This document shows positions 1 through 7,767 of a stretch of 38,246 nucleotides of DNA, in pieces. Both the position numbers and the translations under genes were made by a program. Location of the stretch: the NCBI GenBank assembly GCA_017452525.1, contig JAFTMG010000067.1:1-38246 (forward strand). Reading direction: 5' to 3'. Each line of letters starts with the position of its first letter. The stretch's first letter is position 1. The notes under the pieces are model-generated. The model saw nothing but the letters and a program-made list of their open reading frames with translations, had not been told where the DNA came from and did no database searches. The DNA is from Clostridia bacterium. GTDB lineage: Bacteria; Bacillota; Clostridia; Oscillospirales; CAG-272.

Positions 1-128
1 CCATACCCATAGTGTGAAAGCTTTTGAAGGTGTCCAGAGGGAACTTTTCTCGAAAAGTTCCCTTTGGCGGGTGCAGGGCAGAGCCCTGCCTTCGTCCGCG
101 CCACGATACCTCCACCCCAACAAACCCC
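1..128 (+). repeat. Dispersed hairpin repeat, copy 1
   Basis: This copy has an 11-bp hairpin (38-48 pairing with 53-63, loop CTCG) followed by the palindrome GCAGGGCAGAGCCCTGC (73-89) and a CCACGATACCTCCACCCC tail. The same order and wording recur at 17281-17395, and inverted at 16724-16800. The first 20 bases resemble 17278-17297, so the window probably opens inside the right arm of another long inverted-repeat element. Bases 1-251 contain no credible gene; the short open frames here have no ribosome binding site and simply read through the repeat. Confidence 0.8.
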
Positions 129-251
129 CATTCGAATGTCTCCTCAAAATTCCGTCTGCAAATACAGATCCACATACGCTCGGAGAACACCGTTTTCCAC
201 TTTTTTTCGCGTGTTTTTTACCTGTTTCGCGGCAAAAAAATATATTTTTCG

Positions 252-280
252 TTGACTTTTTCCTTATTATATGATATACT
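252..280 (+). promoter_or_regulatory. Sigma-A promoter of the glycopolymer locus
   Basis: TTGACT (252-257), a 17-nt spacer, then TATACT (275-280). Transcription would start near 287 and leave a leader of about 130 nt before the aminotransferase start at 418. Confidence 0.75.
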
Positions 281-310
281 CATATATGTGTAAATATGCC
301 TTCGTGGAAA

Positions 311-347
311 ACAACGATGAAAACCGTCTGAAACTCGGTTTTGTTGT
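311..347 (+). promoter_or_regulatory. Leader hairpin before the aminotransferase gene
   Basis: In the leader RNA, ACAAC (311-315) and AAAACCG (320-326) can pair with CGGTTTT (336-342) and GTTGT (343-347), leaving a GATG bulge and a 9-nt loop. No T-run follows directly, so it is not a plain terminator. It could be an mRNA-stability or regulatory element. It matches no riboswitch class I can recognise by eye. Confidence 0.4.
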
Positions 348-417
348 GCATATTTGCTAAAAATGAAACAAGATCATTGACGCGTATCCGTAAAAAACGG
401 TATGTAAGGAAGATATT

Positions 418-1677
418 ATGAAAAAATTCGAAAAAAAAGTCTGGCTCGCCACCCCGACCATGCATGGGGAGGAGCTGAAATACGTCACCGAGGCTTATGA
501 GACCAATTGGATGAGCACGGTGGGCGCCAACATCAACGAGGTCGAGCGCATCGCCGCCGAGAAGGCGGAGATGAAATATGCGGTGGGTCTGTCCTGTTGC
601 ACCGCCGCCCTCCATCTGGCAGTCAAGCACGCGGGTGAGACGCTGTACGGCAAGCCTGCTATCAGCCACGGCGCGCTGGAAGGGAAGCGGGTCTTCTGCT
701 CGGATATGACCTTCGATGCCACCCTTAACCCCGTCGTCTACGAGGGCGGCATCCCCGTGTTCATCGATACCGAGGCAGAGTCCTGGAACATGGATCCCGT
801 CGCGCTGGAAAAAGCCTTTGAAATGTATCCCGAGGTCAAGCTGGTGGTCTCCGCCGAGCTGTACGGCTTCCCCGGACGCATGGATCTCATCAAGGAGATC
901 TGCGAGCATCACGGCGCGCTCCTCGTGGAGGATGCCGCCGAGGCGATGGGTGCCACCATCGGCGGCAGACAGTGCGGCTCCTTCGGCGACTATTCCGCCG
1001 TCAGCTATAACGGCAATAAGATCATCACCGGCTCCGCCGGCGGCTGTCTTCTGACCAACGATCTTGAGATGGCAAACAAAGCCCGCAAATGGGCAACGCA
1101 GGCAAGAGAAAACGCCCCGTGGTATCAGCACGAGGAGGTTGGCTATAACTATCGCATGAGCAACGTGGTCGCAGGCGTCATCCGCGGTCAGTACCCCTAT
1201 CTGGAGGAGCATATCGCGCAGAAGAAGGCGGTCTACGAGAGATACAAAGAAGGCTTCAAGGACCTTCCCGTGCAGATGAACCCCATCACGGAGGGTACCG
1301 AGCCCAACTATTGGCTCTCCGCCATGATCATCGATAAGGAATATATGTGCAAACAGGTCAGAGACGATTCGACCGCGCTCTACGTCAAGGAGCCGGGCAA
1401 GACCTGTCCCACTGAGATCCTTGAGACCCTCGCGGCATATAATGCAGAGGGAAGACCGATCTGGAAGCCGATGCACATGCAGCCGATGTACCGCATGCAC
1501 GAGTTTATTACCCGCGAGGGCAGCGGTCGTTGCCGTACCAACGCCTATATCGCCGGCGGCTGCGCCGACGTGGGCGCCGATATCTTCGCTCGCGGTCTCT
1601 GCCTGCCGTCCGACAATAAAATGACGGCTGAGGAGCAGGATGCCGTCATCGAGATCGTCCGATCCTGTTTCCGATAA
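418..1677 (+). CDS. DegT/DnrJ/EryC1/StrS-family PLP sugar aminotransferase
   Basis: The 419-residue protein is a pyridoxal-phosphate enzyme that would aminate a keto-sugar nucleotide in the cytoplasm. The EDAAEA stretch near residue 171 supplies the aspartate that pairs with the PLP ring nitrogen. Lys201 in YNGNKIITGSAGG is in the position of the Schiff-base lysine. Length is slightly above the usual 370-400 residues, with an insertion around 330-360. The ATG follows AAGGAAG. It is the first gene of the locus, 36 nt before the sugar transferase. The order aminotransferase then initiating transferase resembles PglE/PglC bacillosamine-type pathways, with the dehydratase at 19602 as a possible PglF partner. 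The exact sugar cannot be read from sequence. Confidence 0.9.
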   Translation: MKKFEKKVWLATPTMHGEELKYVTEAYETNWMSTVGANINEVERIAAEKAEMKYAVGLSCCTAALHLAVKHAGETLYGKPAISHGALEGKRVFCSDMTFDATLNPVVYEGGIPVFIDTEAESWNMDPVALEKAFEMYPEVKLVVSAELYGFPGRMDLIKEICEHHGALLVEDAAEAMGATIGGRQCGSFGDYSAVSYNGNKIITGSAGGCLLTNDLEMANKARKWATQARENAPWYQHEEVGYNYRMSNVVAGVIRGQYPYLEEHIAQKKAVYERYKEGFKDLPVQMNPITEGTEPNYWLSAMIIDKEYMCKQVRDDSTALYVKEPGKTCPTEILETLAAYNAEGRPIWKPMHMQPMYRMHEFITREGSGRCRTNAYIAGGCADVGADIFARGLCLPSDNKMTAEEQDAVIEIVRSCFR

Positions 1678-1713
1678 TCCATATCCTTTGTTTCAAGTGA
1701 GGGAGTACATAAC

Positions 1714-2388
1714 ATGCGCAAGTTTAACCTGTTTCTGAAGAGAGCCTTCGATATCCTTGTCAGCTCCGTTCTGATCATTTTCTTCACGGTTATCCCCGTG
1801 ATGATCGTTGTCCCCATCGTCATCCGTCTGACCTCCAAGGGTCCCGCGCTGTTCAAGCAGGTACGCATCGGTAAGGATCAAAAGCCCTTTACCATGTATA
1901 AATTCCGCACCATGATCCTCGAGCAATACGACGCGGACGGCAATGAGATCATGTCCGAGGACCGCATCACGAAGATCGGCAGGATCCTGCGCAAGACCAG
2001 TCTGGATGAATTACCGCAGCTGTTCAATATTTTCAACGGGACCATGAGCATCGTCGGTCCCCGCCCTATGTTGGACTATCAGGCACCCCGTTGCATCGGC
2101 GAGGAGTTCCGCCGCTTCGATATGCGCCCCGGTATGACGGGACTTGCGCAGGTCAAGGGCAGAAATAACATCCTATGGGAGGACCGCATCGTGTTCGACG
2201 TGGAATATGCCAAGACATTTACCTTCTGGATGGATATCGTGATCCTCTTCAAGACCGTTCTTCTCGTCTTTAAAAAAGAGGGAACCGACGTCAAGCCCGA
2301 ATACCGCGGCGTCAGCCGCTTCTCCAAGCACTATGTGCCGCAAGAGGAGACTGCCGAGGTGGAGAAAGAGCAGACGGAAAACGTATAA
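1714..2388 (+). CDS. Initiating sugar-phosphate transferase (monotopic phosphoglycosyl transferase)
   Basis: The 224-residue protein has one N-terminal hydrophobic segment (about residues 13-37, after KRAFDI) and the catalytic domain of the bacterial sugar transferase family. Visible blocks are GPALFKQVRIGKD, the YKFRTM motif, and KTSLDELPQLFNIFNGTMS followed by VGPRP, which carries the catalytic Asp-Glu pair. These enzymes move a sugar-1-phosphate from a UDP-sugar to undecaprenyl phosphate on the inner membrane face and so start each repeat unit. Length fits the small PglC-like form rather than the long WbaP form. This is the only enzyme in the locus that transfers a sugar to the lipid carrier. 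Specificity is unknown. Confidence 0.92.
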   Translation: MRKFNLFLKRAFDILVSSVLIIFFTVIPVMIVVPIVIRLTSKGPALFKQVRIGKDQKPFTMYKFRTMILEQYDADGNEIMSEDRITKIGRILRKTSLDELPQLFNIFNGTMSIVGPRPMLDYQAPRCIGEEFRRFDMRPGMTGLAQVKGRNNILWEDRIVFDVEYAKTFTFWMDIVILFKTVLLVFKKEGTDVKPEYRGVSRFSKHYVPQEETAEVEKEQTENV

Positions 2389-2417
2389 GGAGATCATTCT
2401 GCGTGAGAATCATAGGA

Positions 2418-2503
2418 CATTGCCGCATCGTCGAATCGGTGAAGTTCCGGGTATGAATGACAAGAATCTCATGTATTACGAGCTTCTGACGGGTCTGGTT
2501 TGA
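2418..2503 (+). pseudogene. C-terminal remnant of an ATP-grasp ligase gene
   Basis: Codons 2418-2450 read HCRIVESVKFR and, after a one-base frameshift, 2453-2503 read MNDKNLMYYELLTGLV then stop. This lines up with the last 28 residues of the intact ATP-grasp protein ending at 13673 (HRRVVESVKVLD, then IMRHDLLPDLL). The first 27 bases match that gene at about 22 positions. Nothing upstream resembles the rest of an ATP-grasp, so only the 3' end survives. I infer a deletion or recombination scar between the sugar transferase and the polymerase. Confidence 0.65.
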
Positions 2504-2528
2504 TCAAGTCGTTTCGATGTATTATAAG
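2500..2528 (+). promoter_or_regulatory. Possible internal promoter before the polymerase gene
   Basis: TTGATC (2500-2505), a 17-nt spacer and TATAAG (2523-2528). The -35 overlaps the stop codon of the ATP-grasp remnant. It is a weaker match than other promoters here, but it sits where an inserted module would need its own start. Confidence 0.4.
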
Positions 2529-2581
2529 TGCCGTGTGTTCTACCGGCAATGTTTATGAATTGTAAAAAAGGAGATGATACG

Positions 2582-3919
2582 ATGAAAAACGGTAACGCTA
2601 AGCTAAATGATCTGCTTTATACGATTGATCATCGGTTTACGATTCCTGATCGTGTTGCGGCATTTTTGCTGGCAATGTGCCCCTTGTTGCAGCATTATCG
2701 CGGTCCTGTTTATAATGCAGCACTATCCGTTATGGTATTGCTGGTTCCTTATTTTTTGATCCGCATGACTCCGAAACTGCAGAGCTTCCGACTGTCCTCT
2801 CTTTATCTTGTGTCAGTGTTAGTGCTCTATATGATCTACCGTGTCATCGATCATGGAACTTCCATTACGGAGTTTGGGCAATCGGGTGTTTTGATTGTTT
2901 ATTTTATCGCCGTTGCACTGGGTGCCATTGATGTGAAATTTTTCTGCAGGGTAGCCGTAATCGTTTCCCTTGTTGCGTCCATACTTCTGATAGTACAGTA
3001 TATCGGTTTTTATTGTTTTGATCATCATATTCAACTGGTCCCTGTGTCGTTGCTGTTACCGAGCGCCGACCAGTGGGTCTTGGGAGCTAAGACGGGGCTT
3101 GCCGGAATTACGGGAAAGAAAAACGATTTCTACAGACCGTCCGCTTTTTTTCTGGAGCCGTCTCACGTGTATATCTATATGTTCCCGCATCTTCTGATCT
3201 CTTTGTTCAGCGGAAAGGGGAAGAAGGCATTGTTGGCATCCGCCATCATTTCTGTCGGCTTGATCCTTTGTACCTCCGGTATGGGAATTGCCGTTGTTCT
3301 TGGTGCATGGGGACTGTTCCTTGTTCTCTACAACGAAAAGGATCATTCCTACTCTGTGAAGAACGTGATCAGATTGCGTAATATTATTATGCTGATCCTT
3401 CTCGTGATCGCCTTTTTGCTGGCAGTAAAGTATGTTCGTCCGGTCAGAAGAACGGTTTTACGACTGTTTACCACAGGAACGGGTGCTACGGCAATCACCG
3501 CGCGTATTTCAAGAGCATTGCGCGGATTGGAGGATCTGACGCCGCTACAGTGGATCATTGGTGTTGAGGATACCACGCACGGCATATCCTATAATATGCC
3601 CGGTCTGATCGCTGCGATCTACCGCTACGGCGTGATCGGTATGATCATGTCACTGAGTCTCTATGCGAGAAGTATTTATGATCTGAAGCTCCCCTATGCG
3701 CTTGTCGGTATGATCATTGTTGTGACCAGCTTCTTCAGCGCACATACACATTCCACGGTGGGAATGCTGTATTTCACGCTGATCCTGATGTGCGGATACC
3801 TGACTCAGCGAAGAGAATGTGGAATTTTCTCAAAGTGTAGAAGATCCAAGAGGAAAGATCAGCTTAAAGAGAAAGAGGCGTCTGAAACAGAAGAGACGCT
3901 TGGTTCAGTGGAACTTTGA
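2582..3919 (+). CDS. Wzy-like surface polysaccharide polymerase
   Basis: This 445-residue integral membrane protein has about ten hydrophobic segments. A longer periplasmic loop carries RPSAFFLEPSH (residues 185-195), resembling the R-x-x-G/A-x-F-x-E-P-S/G-H block common in Wzy and O-antigen-ligase-like proteins. The likely role is joining lipid-linked repeat units on the outer membrane face. The start at 2582 follows AAAAAAGGAGATGATACG; an in-frame ATG at 2528 has no comparable site. The C-terminus is a charged cytoplasmic tail rich in Arg, Lys and Glu. Base composition is more AT-rich than that of the two preceding genes, in line with exchange of polymerase modules. A ligase role cannot be excluded. 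Confidence 0.8.
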   Translation: MKNGNAKLNDLLYTIDHRFTIPDRVAAFLLAMCPLLQHYRGPVYNAALSVMVLLVPYFLIRMTPKLQSFRLSSLYLVSVLVLYMIYRVIDHGTSITEFGQSGVLIVYFIAVALGAIDVKFFCRVAVIVSLVASILLIVQYIGFYCFDHHIQLVPVSLLLPSADQWVLGAKTGLAGITGKKNDFYRPSAFFLEPSHVYIYMFPHLLISLFSGKGKKALLASAIISVGLILCTSGMGIAVVLGAWGLFLVLYNEKDHSYSVKNVIRLRNIIMLILLVIAFLLAVKYVRPVRRTVLRLFTTGTGATAITARISRALRGLEDLTPLQWIIGVEDTTHGISYNMPGLIAAIYRYGVIGMIMSLSLYARSIYDLKLPYALVGMIIVVTSFFSAHTHSTVGMLYFTLILMCGYLTQRRECGIFSKCRRSKRKDQLKEKEASETEETLGSVEL

Positions 3920-3963
3920 TCCACGAAAAAAATCAGGATATCACGATGTATGAGGTGTGAAAA

Positions 3964-5421
3964 TTGCAGGAAAAAGAAAAACGGGGCAGTAGTTCGCTGG
4001 TTTTGAAGGCAGGCTTTTGGTACGTGATCAGTACCTTTTTGATAAAGGGCTTGTCTTTCATCACGACCCCTATCTTTTCTCGCTTATTAAGCAAGGAAGC
4101 ATACGGCGAATTTTCTAATTTTGCCAGTTGGCAATCACTGTTGCTGATCATTACCAGCGCAGAAATGTACAGCACGGTAGCGCGCGCATATTATGATTAT
4201 AAAGATGATTTTGATCGTTATGTTTCCTCGGTAACCATTGCCAGCTGTGGCGTAACGCTGATATTTTACGTTCTGTTTTTGGTTTTTGGAGACTGGATCC
4301 GTCAAGTCGTTGCCATTCCTGAGGAATTTGTTCATGTGCTGTTTTTTACTTTGATGTTTCAGGCATGTAAACAGATCTATATGGCACGCGAGAGAACGCT
4401 GTATCGGTATAAATCGGTAGCGGTGATCTCTGTGGTCAACCTTTTGATCCCTACGCTGATCGCCGTCGTTCTGGTACTGCTGGCACAGGAACCGCAACGC
4501 CTTTCTGCCCGAATATACGGTTTCTATGTTCCCTCGGCACTGATCGGTGTGGGGTGTGCCGCCGTTCTGCTTTGGCGAGGTCGCCGATTCAGCCTGAAGC
4601 ATTGCCGTTACGCGTTTGTTCTTTCCATCCCGCTGATGGCGCATTATTTAACGGCGCATTTGCTGACTTCTTCCAATACCATCGTCACCAAGCTGGTTCT
4701 GGGAACGGAGGCAGTATCTTCTGTCAGCATTGCTTCAAGCACCAATCACATTCTCACCATTCTATGGCATGCGGTTTCCGGTGCCCTGACCACCTGGCTG
4801 ATGGATCAGCTGGAGGAGAAAAATGAGAGGACGGCGCGAAAGGGAACACTGCTGTATGTAGCGGGGGTTGCTGTCGTGTCCATTGGTGTCATGCTGTTGG
4901 CACCCGAGTTGATCTGGATCTTGGGCGGTGCCAAATATGCGGATTCCGTTGTGCTGATGCCGGGAATGGTTACCGCTGTGTTTGTTCAATCAATTACAAT
5001 GGTATTCACGATCATTCTGACCTATCGGAAAAAGGTATTCAAAACGGCGCTCTTTACCGGTATCGTATCGGTTTTGGGAGTGGCGGCTAAATATTTCCTG
5101 TTGCCCTATGCGGGTATTCAGGTCCTCCCCTTTGTTAACGCCGCTGCGTTCGGTATTTTGCTGGTGATCAATTATTTCCTGATCAGAAGGTACGGTTGCG
5201 GCAGATACGTAAATGTCAAAGGGATGCTTGCCGTGGTCGGTGCAGAACTGTTGGTGATGGCAGGCTGTTATTTCCTGTATCGGAACACATTGATTCGCTA
5301 TTGTGCTATCGGTGTGATCATGATTCTGGTGTGTGCGGTCATGTATAAATACCGCCGCCCGATCATGCGCTTTGTGAGAAAAAAATTAAAAAAGAAAACC
5401 AATAAAAATGTGGAGGAGTAA
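3964..5421 (+). CDS. Wzx-type polysaccharide flippase (MOP superfamily)
   Basis: This 485-residue protein has about 12-14 membrane helices. The N-terminus (GFWYVISTFLIKGLSFITTP, then IFSRLLSKEAYGEFS) is typical of RfbX/Wzx flippases of the multidrug/oligosaccharidyl-lipid/polysaccharide superfamily. It would move undecaprenyl-linked repeat units outward for the neighbouring polymerase. The best start is a TTG at 3964 preceded by GAGGTG. The C-terminus is very basic (RKKLKKKTNKN), consistent with a cytoplasmic end. The stop is 3 nt before the carrier-protein gene, so the two are probably co-translated. Confidence 0.88.
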   Translation: MQEKEKRGSSSLVLKAGFWYVISTFLIKGLSFITTPIFSRLLSKEAYGEFSNFASWQSLLLIITSAEMYSTVARAYYDYKDDFDRYVSSVTIASCGVTLIFYVLFLVFGDWIRQVVAIPEEFVHVLFFTLMFQACKQIYMARERTLYRYKSVAVISVVNLLIPTLIAVVLVLLAQEPQRLSARIYGFYVPSALIGVGCAAVLLWRGRRFSLKHCRYAFVLSIPLMAHYLTAHLLTSSNTIVTKLVLGTEAVSSVSIASSTNHILTILWHAVSGALTTWLMDQLEEKNERTARKGTLLYVAGVAVVSIGVMLLAPELIWILGGAKYADSVVLMPGMVTAVFVQSITMVFTIILTYRKKVFKTALFTGIVSVLGVAAKYFLLPYAGIQVLPFVNAAAFGILLVINYFLIRRYGCGRYVNVKGMLAVVGAELLVMAGCYFLYRNTLIRYCAIGVIMILVCAVMYKYRRPIMRFVRKKLKKKTNKNVEE

Positions 5422-5424
5422 CCC

Positions 5425-5658
5425 ATGTCAACGCAAGAGCAAGTATGTAATCTTTTAAAAGAGATCAAGCCTACCAAGGATCTGTCGGGAATTACCGATA
5501 TCATCGAAGGCGGTTATTTGGATTCCTTTGAGCTGATGTCATTGATCGCGCAGCTTGGAGAGATTTTCGGTATCGAGATCGACGTCGATGAGATCGTGCC
5601 CGAGAATTTTAACTCTGTGGATGCCATGACCGCAATGGTAGAGCGATTGAAGCATTGA
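5425..5658 (+). CDS. Acyl carrier protein
   Basis: The 77-residue protein has carrier-protein size and helix pattern. Its GYLDSFELMSL motif places Ser34 as the likely 4'-phosphopantetheine attachment site, and acidic helix II/III residues (EIDVDEIVPENF) follow. It would hold an acyl or aminoacyl group as a thioester. It lies directly ahead of a hexapeptide acyltransferase and an adenylate-forming ligase, so the three genes form a complete activate-carry-transfer set for decorating the glycopolymer. This resembles DltA/DltC logic without DltB or DltD. The GGAGGAG site overlaps the end of the flippase gene. Confidence 0.88.
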   Translation: MSTQEQVCNLLKEIKPTKDLSGITDIIEGGYLDSFELMSLIAQLGEIFGIEIDVDEIVPENFNSVDAMTAMVERLKH

Positions 5659-5686
5659 GGATTGCATTTGTGAAAGGAGAATAGCG

Positions 5687-6250
5687 ATGACATTTGACAG
5701 AATGTATCATAGTGTGCGGTTACTTTTGTTGAGAAAACCATCTAAACGTGCCGCCTACTTGAAGAAGCACAATATTTTGGGGAGCATTGGTGACCACTGT
5801 AAATGGGGTCCTTGGTTGCTGCCTCTCTATCCGAAGCTGATCCGTTTGGGAGACAATGTTCACGTACATAAAACGGCGAAGATCGTTACCCACGATATGC
5901 TTAATCGTTTTCTCAAGACCAGAGAGCCGGAGGCAGATTTCGGCTTTGGTGAAAAATTGGGCTGCGTGGAGCTAATGGATAATGTGTATATTTCCATGAA
6001 CGTCACGGTGATGCCTGATGTGCGTATCAATAAGAACTGTATTATTTCCGCAGGAAGTGTCGTTACATCGGATATTCCCGAAAATTCTCTTGCTTCCGGC
6101 ATTCCCGCTAAGCCTACGGGACGCTTTGATATGTTCGTGGCATTGCGTAAAATGAGCCGTGGACAGTGTCTGAAGGTGAAGAATCAGAAGTTGGAGGATG
6201 CTTTGGCAGAAGAGGCTTGGGAGAGATTTACCAAGCGCCGTGACAAATAA
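5687..6250 (+). CDS. Left-handed beta-helix (hexapeptide) acyltransferase
   Basis: The 187-residue protein has degenerate hexapeptide repeats (IRLGDNVHVHKTAKIV, then VELMDNVYISMNVTVMPDVR and IISAGSVVTSDIPENSLASG) and ends with the SGIPAKPTG turn typical of the LbH acetyltransferase superfamily. It would acylate a sugar or repeat unit in the cytoplasm. Acetyl-CoA is the usual donor, but the adjacent carrier protein and ligase suggest an acyl-ACP donor, which is inference. It lacks the N-terminal Rossmann-like part of PglD, so it is probably not that enzyme. The start follows AAAGGAGAATAGCG. Confidence 0.78.
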   Translation: MTFDRMYHSVRLLLLRKPSKRAAYLKKHNILGSIGDHCKWGPWLLPLYPKLIRLGDNVHVHKTAKIVTHDMLNRFLKTREPEADFGFGEKLGCVELMDNVYISMNVTVMPDVRINKNCIISAGSVVTSDIPENSLASGIPAKPTGRFDMFVALRKMSRGQCLKVKNQKLEDALAEEAWERFTKRRDK

Positions 6251-6264
6251 AAAAGAGAGGCAAG

Positions 6265-7716
6265 ATGCATATGCGCTCCATTGTAAACAGTATTTATCAA
6301 CATAGTAAAGCTTTCCCCAAAAAGACCGCGCTGATCGCCCTGGATCACACGGTGGATTACGAGACCCTTTGGCGTTTGATCGCCGGTATGGCACAGCTGC
6401 TCCGTGAGAAGGGCTTGGAGAAGGGGCAGCGCGTGATCCTGGAGGCGGATCATACCGTCGAATTTCTGGTCATGTGCTACGGCATCCATCTGGCGGGCGG
6501 TGTCCACGTTCCTGTGGAGCACGGCGCGCCGGCAGACCGCGTGTCGGATATCTGCGAGGAGATCCGCCCCAGCATGGTGTTTACCGGTGAGCATCCCCTC
6601 GATCATTTCGGACTCTCCCTGATGGATCTGCTGAACGTGCCGGTGGGGGAGATCGAATTCCCCACGGAGGACATGCTTCAGGAGATCATGTTTACCACCG
6701 GAACGACCGGTAAATCCAAGGGCGTTATGGTCACCCATTACGGGCAGATGAATATGTGCGAGTCGCAGAACGCCGTGCTGAATTACAGCATCGACAACGT
6801 CTGGCTGATCCCGACGCCGATGAACCATGCGGCAGGACTTCGCAAGACCCACATGTCTATGGTGCGCGGAAGCACGGTGCTTCTGATGAACGGATTCACC
6901 AATCTGAAGCTGTTCTTCAAGAATATCCGCGATTACGGCGTTACCTCCATCTATCTGCCTCCCGCGGGCGTACACTATATCCTGATGCTTGCCTCCAAGG
7001 AGCTTGCCAAGTACGACGAGCAGCTGGACTTCCTGTATTCCAGTTCCTCCGCTTTGCCGGGCGGTGATAAGGAAAGGCTGATCGCCCTGCTTCCTCACGT
7101 GCGCAAATTCGATGCCTACGGCGGCTCTGAGGTCGGCGCAGTGTGCTATATCGATTACAATGCCGTTACCGGTAACACCAAATGCGTCGGTAAGGCAAAT
7201 CCCGGGGTGGATATCTTCATCGTGGACGAGCATTATCAGCGAATGGACAACGCGACGGTGGACAATCCGGGTATTATTGCCATCCGAAGCAATACCGTGA
7301 CCGCGGGCTATTGGAACGAGCCGGAAATGACCGCCAACACCATTCAGAACGGCGTGATCTATATGACCGACCTCGGCTATATCGAGGACGGATATCTGTA
7401 TCTGGTCGGTCGCCGTGACGACGTGATCAACGTGGGTGGTCTGAAGATCGCTCCCACCGAGGTGGAGGATATCGCCATGCGCCATCCCACCGTGGATGAG
7501 TGCGTATGCATTCCATATCAGGATCCCATCTACGGACGGGTGGTCAAAATGCTCGTCAAGGTCAGAGAGGGATGCGTGCTGAACGTGGAGGAGCTTGCCA
7601 CCTATCTGGGTGAAAAGCTGGAGGCGTATAAGGTCCCGAAATATATCGAGGAGATCGAGGAGATCCCCCATACCTTCAATGGTAAGATCGACCGCAAAAA
7701 GCTGATTGCGCCGTGA
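6265..7716 (+). CDS. Adenylate-forming acyl/aminoacyl ligase (AMP-binding)
   Basis: The 483-residue ANL-superfamily enzyme would activate a carboxylic acid with ATP and load it onto the carrier protein encoded at 5425. The phosphate-binding loop TTGTTGKSKG is at residues 144-153. The A8 hinge region reads GRRDDVINVGGLKIAPTEVE, and the C-terminal catalytic lysine lies in NGKIDRKKL (Lys474). Length is near the short DltA/CaiC-like end of the family. Either ATG at 6265 or 6271 could start it after AGAGGC. It is clearly more GC-rich than the genes on both sides, suggesting a different origin within the mosaic locus. The substrate acid is not predictable. Confidence 0.88.
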   Translation: MHMRSIVNSIYQHSKAFPKKTALIALDHTVDYETLWRLIAGMAQLLREKGLEKGQRVILEADHTVEFLVMCYGIHLAGGVHVPVEHGAPADRVSDICEEIRPSMVFTGEHPLDHFGLSLMDLLNVPVGEIEFPTEDMLQEIMFTTGTTGKSKGVMVTHYGQMNMCESQNAVLNYSIDNVWLIPTPMNHAAGLRKTHMSMVRGSTVLLMNGFTNLKLFFKNIRDYGVTSIYLPPAGVHYILMLASKELAKYDEQLDFLYSSSSALPGGDKERLIALLPHVRKFDAYGGSEVGAVCYIDYNAVTGNTKCVGKANPGVDIFIVDEHYQRMDNATVDNPGIIAIRSNTVTAGYWNEPEMTANTIQNGVIYMTDLGYIEDGYLYLVGRRDDVINVGGLKIAPTEVEDIAMRHPTVDECVCIPYQDPIYGRVVKMLVKVREGCVLNVEELATYLGEKLEAYKVPKYIEEIEEIPHTFNGKIDRKKLIAP

Positions 7717-7767
7717 CCGCATTTGCTGAGTATCATTGAGAATTATATATAAAAGGAGATATAAGAG

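Noticed and set aside
280..1500. 406-codon minus-strand open frame opposite the aminotransferase
   Set aside because: The aminotransferase has clear PLP motifs; the opposite frame has none and begins within that gene.
7723..7751. Possible promoter TTGCTG-N17-TATATA before licD
   Set aside because: The transcription start would fall inside the ribosome binding site of licD; an AT-rich chance match is more likely.
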